Below are positions 54,485 to 63,300 of a stretch of DNA of 64,000 bases, one piece after another. The stretch's first letter is position 1. Each line of letters begins with the position of its first letter. This DNA comes from Paenibacillus sp. GM2 (lineage in GTDB: Bacteria; Bacillota; Bacilli; Paenibacillales; Paenibacillaceae): positions 3,182,390-3,246,389 of the forward strand of contig NZ_LN831279.1 in the NCBI RefSeq assembly GCF_900069005.2. The letters are read 5' to 3'. The position numbers were made by a program, and so were the translations under genes. The notes below the pieces were generated by a model. It made no database searches. It saw nothing but the letters and a program-made list of their open reading frames with translations, and was not told the origin of the DNA.

Positions 54485-54875
54485 TATGTTAACTGGTCGT
54501 CTCCAGATTGTATTTACAAGATAACCATCGTTACAATCGTCATTTCAGTTGCAGACAAATTCCTATTCTTTTCTGATTCTCTCATTCACAGTCACTTATC
54601 CATTGGGATAGTTGCAAACCATGTTCCTACGCATCTAAGGAAGCGCAATCTACTACAGATGTTATAAGAGAAAGCGAAGATAACAAAAAACAGGTCAATC
54701 ATGGTGGTATCTGACCATAATCGACCCGTTCAATGTAACGGAATATGGATATTTGAATTATAACTGTGCGTACAACCGCAATGAAGAAATCTTTATACGG
54801 GTATTACATGGGTTAGATGGGTTAGATGGGTTATTGGTTGAATGATCGGTTTTTTCGGCACTGGGTAGCCCCCAC
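54485..54875. repeat. Diverged copy of the cassette spacer repeat
   Basis: This segment matches 56976-57370 and 59396-59795 (for example CCAGATTGTATTTACAAGAT and CAAACCATGTTCCTACGCA), with more differences. It contains a GGTCA/TGACC minus-strand terminator hairpin (54693-54724) and a short tandem GGGTTAGATG (about 54808-54832). It spans the gap between module 3 and the module 2 immunity gene and has no gene. Confidence 0.8.
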
Positions 54876-54913
54876 AAAAAAGAAACCTTGAAGGCATTAA
54901 GCCAATCAAGGTT
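54875..54913 (-). terminator. Cassette-type terminator repeat (copy 2)
   Basis: AACCTTGATTGGC...GCCTTCAAGGTT followed by TCTTTTTTG on the minus strand, directly behind the module 2 immunity gene. Confidence 0.88.
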
Positions 54914-54919
54914 CATACA

Positions 54920-55309
54920 TTAGTTATTTAAGAAATTGACGGTTAATCGGTCTACCCTTATTTGAACATATTGTTCATGCAGATAACCATAATCCATCAG
55001 GAACTCACTATCAATTTCAAAAGTAATACCACCTACCTCTAAAGTCCCTTCATCAATATCTAGTTTTCCTTGTAAGGTGTAAGCCAAACTATTGTTCTCC
55101 TGCTGAATTTTGTACTCTTTCAAGTTCACTTGCTTGATAATAAATTCATCAAGTATGGTCACATCGAGTTCAATATGATATACCTCTCCAACAATGAGTT
55201 CAAACGGGTATTCATTTGCGAAGGCAATAATTTGAATTCCGTTTATTTCAAGCGTAACCTCTTCTTCAATTATGGTGCTCATGTTAATAACCTTCGCCGT
55301 GTACTGAAT
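54920..55309 (-). CDS. Probable immunity protein of Rhs module 2
   Basis: The protein of about 129 aa is cytoplasmic and predicted mostly beta (TIIEEEVTLEINGIQIIAFA, YPFELIVGEVYHIELDVTIL, GGITFEIDSEFLMDYGYL). I do not recognise the family. AGGAGG, just behind the toxin stop, lies 7 nt before an ATT codon at 55309 that would open IQYTAKVIN; ATG 55282 has GAAGG 8 nt upstream. The frame is open further upstream into the tip gene. Position directly after a toxin tip and before a terminator is the evidence for immunity. Confidence 0.7.
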   Translation of the reverse strand: MQYTAKVINMSTIIEEEVTLEINGIQIIAFANEYPFELIVGEVYHIELDVTILDEFIIKQVNLKEYKIQQENNSLAYTLQGKLDIDEGTLEVGGITFEIDSEFLMDYGYLHEQYVQIRVDRLTVNFLNN

Positions 55310-55325
55310 GGGAATTCCTCCTCTT

Positions 55326-56690
55326 TTACTCAAACGGGTTAATAGTTTTATTATGCTTGTTGCCATTTAACAATTTACATAAATCTTCTCCACGTTTTAC
55401 ATGATAGGTTGTTATATTTCCATTATTATTTGTACCAAAAAATTCAAATTTAGCTTCGCCTTTCTGAGTGTTACCCATAAATTTAACATAACCATTTCTT
55501 GTATCAACCGTTCCATTCTTTAACTTATATTCGTATTGAACTTTAGTGCCGCCGTTCATTACATCACTTGCCCCTTGAAGGTACTCATCAGCATTTTTAT
55601 ACGAATCTTTAAATTCTCGACCATGCTTCTCATAGTGCCCCTCAAGTTTGATGAAGGTTCTCCCTTCCCCTCACCACGTAACATACTCCCAATATTATCG
55701 CCTGCAGCACGTTCTCTCATATTAGGGAGGGTTTGTTCTTACACAACCCCAGCGGATCCACATATTTCACCGGATCCCCGTTGACATAAGCATAGCGGTT
55801 AAAGGTTTGACCATCATTAATAAATTAATATCCCCGCGGATCAGGTCTCGGTTCAGGAATCGCTCCAAACCAGGGTGGTAGTAGCGGGCTCGCATGTAGT
55901 ATAAGCCGTTCGGGTCGGTCATGTCCGTCTCTACCGTTGTACTGGAATGGTTGGGTGGTAGTTCCTTCGCGCTGCTCTAATTCTCCACATAACCCATAGG
56001 TATATCGGTCGGTTACGGTACCCTGCTCATTCGTCAGTAGGGTGGTACTTCCACGTAATTCACTGTGGTAACTAGAGTACTGCCCTTGGGCATCTTCACG
56101 CCCAATTAATCCCAGTCCATAGATATAGTATGCCTTCACTTCCCCCGTTTCGTCCAGTTCCATTAAGACTCGGCTTAATCGGGAAGCATCATCCACGACA
56201 TAACGAGTTGTCTTCCCACGGTAGGTCAGGGAGATTCGTTCCCCTTCCAGTCGTAGCGATAATTTGCTTTCCCGGAGCGTGTCAGGCGGTTTCTCGCATC
56301 GTACTCATATGCGCCCATCTTCTCGCCGTCGCTATAGTACAAGAGATTGCCGTCGGCATCCAATTCCACCGGATATAGACCAACGCTAGATAAGCGATTG
56401 TCCTTTCCGTAGGACAGGCTCCATGGCGAAGCTTGTTGACTATCCCGTGTTTCTGTCAGGTTGCCCCCGGTATCTATCGTAACTATACTGGATCTTCCGA
56501 CCACCCCAAGCCCCGCTAATCAGTCTACGCAGCTTATCACAGGTATACTGCTTCTCCTCTTCCTGGGTGATCTGTCCGATTTCGTTATAGACATATCGAT
56601 ACTGCTGCAGCATGATTCCCTGCGGCGATTGATCCTTCAATCGTGTGAGCTGACCTGCTATATCATATCGATATGTAGTTTTTCAACCCC
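55326..56690 (-). pseudogene. Silent Rhs tail module 2: copied core plus toxin tip
   Basis: From right to left: a core fragment nearly identical to the end of the full-length Rhs gene but broken by a 4-nt insertion (near 56477), a 1-nt deletion near 56240 and another lesion near 55830, then a tip of about 110 residues: GHYEKHGREFKDSYKNADEY, GTKVQYEYKLKNGT and RNGYVKFMGNTQKGEAKFEF, ending in NPFE. The HYxKHGxEF and RNGYVK patterns suggest a nuclease-like toxin, family unassigned. No start or promoter: it needs recombination onto an active core to be used. Confidence 0.8.
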
Positions 56691-57373
56691 GAGTAACTTC
56701 GTTGCTCATCTAGACTTGCTCTTCATCGTAGTCTTCTTCCAGAAGCATTCATTTTCCCGATTAACAGGCTGCTTGATTATAACGAAGCCCTAAGTTGTTG
56801 CCGTTGGTGTATAGGAATGACTTCATCAGAGCTGTGCTTAGTTAACTGGCTTGTATAGGAATTACACAGGTTATCGGCGCCGTGGATAGTGATTACTTCA
56901 CTCTGTACTGGATCAACCAAATAAAAAATCTTGAGAGGCTAGCCTAAAACGTATCCTTACCTGTTTATTTCAATTGGTTGTCTCCAGATTGTATTTACAA
57001 GATAACCATCGTTACAATAGTCATTTCAGTTACAGACAAATTCCTATTCTTTTCTGATCCTCTCAATCACAGTCACTCTATCCATTGTGATAGTTGCAAA
57101 CCATGTTCCTACGCACCTAAGGAAGCGTATCTACTACAGATGTTATAGATTTGAAAAAAATGAGAGAAAGCGAAGATAACAAAAAACAGGTCAATCATGG
57201 TGGTATCTGACCATAATCGACCCGTTCAATGTAACGGAGTAGCGTTATTTAGTGATGAAATTCAAGCAATTATGTGCGTACTATCAAAATAGCGAAATCT
57301 TCATACGGGTATTACATGGGTTATATGTGTTATTGGTTGAATGATGGGTTTATTCGGCACTGGGTAACTCCAC
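56690..57373. repeat. Cassette spacer repeat, copy A
   Basis: About 680 bp nearly identical to 59101-59795. The right part (56690-56880) is a decayed piece of Rhs core homologous to about 62100-62330 of the active gene; the middle holds a relic terminator (about 56930-56955), and the left part a GGTCA/TGACC minus-strand terminator (57192-57215). It has no gene. Confidence 0.88.
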
Positions 57374-57412
57374 CAAAAAAGAAACCTTGAAAGGCACGAA
57401 ACCAATCAAGGT
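57374..57412 (-). terminator. Cassette-type terminator repeat (copy 3)
   Basis: ACCTTGATTGG...CCTTTCAAGGTTTC plus TTTTTTGG on the minus strand, directly behind the module 1 immunity gene. Confidence 0.85.
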
Positions 57413-57421
57413 CCACAGTCT

Positions 57422-57718
57422 TTATTCTTCTTCTGTCCATTCCTCAAAACCATAAGGTAAAAGTTTTTTTCTTATATTCTGTATGACTTCATCACTTGAC
57501 AGGTTAACAGATACTGATTTTTGAATGTCATTAAGAGTAATAGCTATGTCTTTCCCAGTAATTGACGAAATAACTTCGGCCAAGTTCCTGTCAGACATAT
57601 ATTCGTAGAGCAAGGACATGAGCGGAAAATAATCATCGTTTCCAATACCATTAGGGAAAGCATGTTTTAACATCTTGTATGTGCTTTCCAAGTGTTTTGG
57701 CATTAAAGTGTCACTCAA
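57422..57718 (-). CDS. Probable immunity protein of Rhs module 1
   Basis: The 98-aa acidic, helical protein (HLESTYKMLKHAFPNGIGND, then YFPLMSLLYEYMSDRNLAEV, ending FEEWTEEE) is not recognised by family, but its helical layout and conserved-looking DDYFPLM segment are typical of small immunity proteins. It begins at TTG one base after the toxin stop, with GGAGG 8 nt upstream inside the tip gene, so it has its own translation signal even though the tip lacks one. A terminator follows. Confidence 0.78.
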   Translation of the reverse strand: MSDTLMPKHLESTYKMLKHAFPNGIGNDDYFPLMSLLYEYMSDRNLAEVISSITGKDIAITLNDIQKSVSVNLSSDEVIQNIRKKLLPYGFEEWTEEE

Positions 57719-57719
57719 T

Positions 57720-59100
57720 TTACTTACCTCCTAAAGGTACTGGTGAGTGTATATATGCATCAAAATCCACTCCTTGGGCAAAAGCCCCTCTTACAAATTT
57801 AGCATCACCAGTCATAGTTGTAATTCCTAAATTATCGCCCGTACCAAAAATAATCTTATCATTCGCTCCGACTTTCTTGGTTTCTACTAGATTCATAGCC
57901 CTAGAGGACGGGTTATCAGGGATGACTTGAACGCGATTCATAAATCTTTCCGCGCGTGCTTTCTCCAATGGTCCTCCAACTCCGTTTATTATATTTCTAA
58001 ATTCCCCTGCGGCAGTGTCAGTCATAACCATCTGTTTTCCATTTACATATGCTTTTAACTCATGTCTGATAGAAGAACCTTCAGATATGAATGCATTAGC
58101 AGTTCCGGTATCAATATTTACCTTCGGAAGATCACCCGTCCCCTTAGTAACTGGCAGCTCGCACTTACACAACCCCAGCGGATCCACATATTTCACCGGA
58201 TCCCCGTTGACATAAGCATAGCGGTTAAAGGTTTGACCATCTCTTATATCCCCACGGATTAGATCCCGGTTCAGGAATCGCTTCAAGCCAGGGTGGTAGT
58301 AGCGGGCTCGCATGTAGTATAAGCCGTTCGGGTCGGTCATGACTCCGTCTCTACCGTTGTACTGGAATGGTTGGGAGATGGTTCCTTCGTGCTGCTCTAA
58401 TTCTCCATATAACCCATAGGTGTATCGGTCGGTTACCATCCCTTGCTCATTCGTTAGTATGGTGGTACTTCCACGTAAGTCACTGTGGTAACTAGAGTAC
58501 TGCCCTTGGGCATCTTCACGTCCAATTAATCCCAATCCATAGATATAGTATGCCTTCACTTCCCCCGTTTCGTCCAGTTCCATTAAGACTCGGCTTAATC
58601 GGGTAGCATCATCCACGACATAACGAGTTGTCTTCCCACGGTAGGTCAGGGAAATTCGTTCCCCTTCCAGTCGTAGCGATAATTTGCTTTCCCGGAGCGT
58701 GTCAGGCGGTTTCTCGCATCGTACTCATATGCGCCCATCTTCTCGCCGTCGCTATAGTACAAGAGATTGCCGTCGGCATCCAATTCCACCGGATATAGAC
58801 CAACGCTAGATAAGCGATTGTCCTTTCCGTAGGACAGGCTCCATGGCGAAGCTTGTTGACTATCCCGTGTTTCTGTCAGGTTGCCCCCGGTATCTATCGT
58901 AACTATACTGGATCTTCCGACCACCCCAAGCCCCGCTAATCAGTCTACGCAGCTTATCACAGGTATACTGCTTCTCCTCTTCCTGGGTGATCTGTCCGAT
59001 TTCGTTATAGACATATCGATACTGCTGCAGCATGATTCCCTGCGGCGATTGATCCTTCAATCGTGTGAGCTGACCTGCTATATCATATCGATATGTAGTT
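57720..59100 (-). pseudogene. Silent Rhs tail module 1: copied core plus PIN-like toxin tip
   Basis: The core fragment (59100-58190) is nearly identical to the end of the active Rhs gene but carries the same 4-nt insertion (near 58897) and 1-nt deletion (near 58658) as module 2. The intact last frame (58616-57720, 298 codons) runs through DPNGLYYMRARYYHPGLKRF and KYVDPLGLCKCE into a tip of about 130 residues: VNIDTGTANAFISEG, MTDTAAGEFRNII and TMTGDAKFVRGAF. Spaced acidic residues there resemble a PIN-type RNase. There is no RBS at its first possible start, so it is a silent reserve cassette. Confidence 0.82.
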
Positions 59101-59795
59101 TTTCAACCCCGAGTAACTTCGTTGCTCATCTAGACTTGCTCATCATCGTAGGCTTCCTCCAGAAGCATTCATTTTCCCGATTAACAGGCTGCTTGATTAT
59201 AACGAAGCCCTAAGTTGTTGTCGTTGGTATCAGTATAGGAATGACTTCATCAGAGCTGTGCTTAGTTAACTGGCTTGTATAGGAATTACACAGGTTATCG
59301 GCGCCGTGGATAGTGATTACTTCACTCTGTACTGGATCAACCAAATAAAAAATCTTGAGAGGCTAGCCTAAAACGTATCCTTACCTGTTTATTTCAATTG
59401 GTTGTCTCCAGATTGTATTTACAAGATAACCATCGTTACAATAGTCATTTCAGTTACAGACAAATTCCTATTCTTTTCTGATCCTCTCAATCACAGTCAC
59501 TCTATCCATTGTGATAGTTGCAAACCATGTTCCTACGCACCTAAGGAAGCGTATCTACTACAGATGTTATAGATTTGAAAAAAATGAGAGAAAACGAAGA
59601 TAACAAAAAGCAGGTCAATCATGGTGGTATCTGACCATAATCGACCCGTTCAATGTAACGGAATACGGATATTTGAATTATAAAATTAAAGAATCTTATG
59701 TGCGTACAACCGCAATGAAGAAATCTTTATACCAGTATTACATGGGTTAGATGTGTTATTGGTTGAATGATCGGTTTTTTCGGCACTGGGTAACT
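59101..59795. repeat. Cassette spacer repeat, copy B
   Basis: Nearly identical to 56690-57373. It includes the decayed core fragment (59104-59330, homologous to about 62100-62330), AGAGGCTAGCCT relic, and a GGTCA/TGACC hairpin with T-tail (59603-59636) that ends minus-strand transcription from the active cassette's immunity gene. Confidence 0.88.
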
Positions 59796-59818
59796 CCAGA
59801 CAAATCAAATATCCACGT

Positions 59819-60331
59819 TTACGATTTTTCTTCACACACTCGAATAATCTCTTTAGGTATTGACTCAAAAACTAATACCTCTGGTTTTGGATAAGGTCTT
59901 TTTAACAAGTATGCTTGAAGTGTCATCATGCTATCCCAATATAACCTAATCCAATGCTCAATGCTTTCCCCTGTATAAAAGTTCAATGCTTCTTCATCAA
60001 AATCCTTGAAATCATCGTAGAAAGCTTGGTCATAGATAGAAATAGAAATATCACCATCAAATATGAGAATTTTATCCGTAAACACAGGGAAACAAAACGA
60101 CTTAGAAAAACGATTAGATATATCAACACCTATAGCTTCTTTAAAATTAACCCAATCAGGAGTATTAAAAGGTCTCAAACTTTCGGTCTTTTCAAATTTC
60201 ACTCTACCACCGTTACTATAACGATTATTAGACTTTGTGAAAAATTGTATTCCTTCTTGCATGACTTGTTCTTCTGAAACAAAATGTGCGTGATTTTCAG
60301 GTAAATAAGCATGATACAAAAAAAAACTCAC
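59819..60331 (-). CDS. Probable immunity protein of the active Rhs toxin
   Basis: The 170-aa cytoplasmic protein begins at GTG 60331, 14 nt behind the Rhs stop (MSFFLYHAYLPENHAHFVSE; middle FTDKILIFDGDISISIYDQA; end PKPEVLVFESIPKEIIRVCE). It has no membrane segment and no family that I recognise. Immediate position after the toxin tip on the same transcript is the basis of the call. It differs completely from the SUKH protein next to the related tip of module 3. Confidence 0.8.
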   Translation of the reverse strand: MSFFLYHAYLPENHAHFVSEEQVMQEGIQFFTKSNNRYSNGGRVKFEKTESLRPFNTPDWVNFKEAIGVDISNRFSKSFCFPVFTDKILIFDGDISISIYDQAFYDDFKDFDEEALNFYTGESIEHWIRLYWDSMMTLQAYLLKRPYPKPEVLVFESIPKEIIRVCEEKS

Positions 60332-60345
60332 GTTCTCTCACCCAC

Positions 60346-63300
60346 TCATTCTTTATTTCTTGGCACATAAGGGAAGTGTGAACTTCTTGTAGGCTCATCT
60401 AGGTGTTCAAAAACTCTATGACTTCCCGTTGGAGTATCAGGTGTACTGATGTTTCCGTCAAATTCTTTATAATACTTGGTTATCCGGTTTGGATTCGGAT
60501 TATTGGGGTTTGGCCAATTTGAAAATGCCTTATCAGGATTGATCATTGTTTCTTGCCTTAATTTCTCCACATCAACATCTTTCCCATATTGTGACCGATT
60601 GGGAGTAGATGGTCTACTTGGATTATACAGGTGCTTTTCAGAATGAGGATTGACAAAATCTTTGGGATTGCTTCCCCCATCGAATTTTGTAGGAACTGGA
60701 GCATTCCCCTTCCCCTCACCCCGCAACATACTTCCAATATTATCGCCTGCAGCACGCTCTCCCATATTAGGGAGGGTTTGTTCCTTACACAACCCCAGCG
60801 GATCCACATATTTCACCGGATCCCCGTTGACATAAGCATAACGGTTAAAGGTTTGACCATCTCTTATATCCCCACGGATTAGATCCCGGTTCAGGAATCG
60901 CTTCAAGCCAGGGTGGTAGTAGCGGGCTCGCATGTAGTATAAGCCGTTCGGGTCGGTCATGACTCCGTCTCTACCGTTGTACTGGAATGGTTGGGAGATG
61001 GTTCCTTCGTGCTGCTCTAATTCTCCATATAACCCATAGGTGTATCGGTCGGTTACCATCCCCTGCTCATTCGTCAGTAGGGTGGTACTTCCACGTAAGT
61101 CACTGTGGTAACTAGAGTACTGCCCTTGGGCATCTTCACGCCCAATTAATCCCAGTCCATAGATATAGTATGCCTTCACTTCCCCCGTTTCGTCCAGTTC
61201 CATTAGGACTTGGCTTAATCGGGTAGCATCATCCACGACATATCGGGTGGTTTTACCCCGATAGGTGAGTGAGATCCGCTCGCCCTTCCAGTCGTAGCGG
61301 TAACTCGCTTTCCCGGAGCGTGTCAAGCGGTTTCTCGCGTCATACTCATATGCGCCCATCTTCTCGCCGTCGCTATAGTACAAGAGATTGCCGTCGGCAT
61401 CCAATTCCACCGGATATAGACCAACGCTAGATAAGCGATTGTCCTTTCCGTAGGACAGCCTCCATGGCGAAGCTTGTTGACTATCCCGTGTTTCTGTCAG
61501 GTTGCCCCCGGTATCGTAACTATACTGGATCTTCCGACCACCCCAGGCTCCGCTAATCAGTCTACGCAGCTTATCATAGGTATACTGCTTCTCCTCTTCC
61601 TGGGTGATCTGTCCGATTTCGTTATAGACATATCGATACTGCTGTAGCATGATTCCCTGCGGCGATTGATCTTTTAACCGTGTGAGCTGACCTGCTACAT
61701 CGTATTCGCGCTGCTCTCGCGTACCGTTGGGACGAAGGGTTTCCTGCAAGCGGCCATTCCTATCATACGTATACCGGGTCACCCTTCCTTTCCAATCTCG
61801 AACCTCGGTTAATTCACCCGCCAGGTTATAGCGGTATTCCACCACTTTGCCGTCCGGATACGTCAGCTGCGTTAAGCGCCCAACCACGTCATAGCCATAC
61901 CGGATCGAGTGTCCCCATACATCTGTGCTTTCCACCAGTCTTCCGGCCGCGTCATATTGCCGGCTTGTGCTGGCTTCACCCTCTGTCGCAGAAATAAGAC
62001 GTCCATCGCCGTCATAACCAAATTGAATACGGCCCACTTCATCCTTGGCCTGCAGCAGTTGACCAGCGGCATCATATTTATACGTAGTCTCTTGATCCCG
62101 GGCATTGCTTCGCCCGCTCATCCAGCCTCGCTCATCATACGTATAACGCCGACTTCCTCCCGAAGCATTTGCTTCCTCGACTAACAAGCCGCTTCGGTCA
62201 TAACGAAGCTGCGTGGTATTGCCGTTGGCATCCGTATAAGAAGTAAGCTTGTTCTCCCCATCATAGCTCTGCGTATAGCGGGCTACGTCTTCCTCGATCA
62301 CTTCCTGCAAGCGATGTGCCGCATCATAGCGATACTCGGTTACTTTTCCTGCCGCGTCCGTCCGCTCTACAACCTGATGCATTGCATTAAACCGGTGACG
62401 AGTGGTATGGCCCAGACCATCGGTTACTCCTAGCGGATTTCCTGCCGCATCATAGGCGAGACTCAGTACGGTCCGACCTTCCGCATCTGTCACCGTCAGT
62501 TGCCGTCCGGCGGCATCGTAGGTATACGCGACAGGTCGTCCTAACGGATCGATGATCTGGCTGATCCGGCCCGCTTCGCTATATTCGAAACGTGTAACGG
62601 CCCCGGCTGCATCCTGCTCCGAGATCAAGCGATCCTCTGCATCATAAGAATAGCGCTTCGTATTCCCCAGTGGATCGGTAATTGTCTCGACTTGTCCGCT
62701 TGGCGTATAAGTATATCTCGTCGCAGCTCCGGAAGGCATACGCACCTCCAGAAGCTGATCGTTCTCGTTATACGTATAGTTCCACGTTCTTCCTAAGGAA
62801 TCGATCACTTGTGTCAAATTATCCTTGGCATCATAAATCCGGCGCAGTTTACCATCCAAAGCATCTCTGACGCCATTCATCCGGCCTGCTTCGTCATAGC
62901 TTACTGTCCGAAGTCGGCCTTCTCCGTCTTCTATCGCGATCAACTGGCCGCTCTCTCCGTACTCAAACTTCGTTACACCGCCATTGAAGTCCTGGTAAGA
63001 GATACGCTGACCGTGTTCGTTATATTGAATTTTCGAAGATGTTCCATCCGGCTTAGTGATGCCAGCAAGGCGTCCGTGCTCATCATATCGATAGGAAGTC
63101 ACTCGGCCCAGAGCATCTCGTTCCTCGATCAATCCATATCGCTCATCGTAGCGATAGGAAGTTGTATTCCCAAGCGGATCGGTCCAGGAGATGAGTTGTC
63201 CGTTGGAATCATACAACTTCTGAGTTGTCTCCCCAAGCGGATTTGTTGCACTCGTCTCGAGCCCCGTCTCGCTGTACGTAAACTTTTGCGTACTTCCATC

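Noticed and set aside
54808..54835. Tandem GGGTTAGATG repeat as a minisatellite or CRISPR-like array
   Set aside because: Only two to three copies of a 10-mer inside a larger degenerate repeat; other copies of the same spacer lack it.
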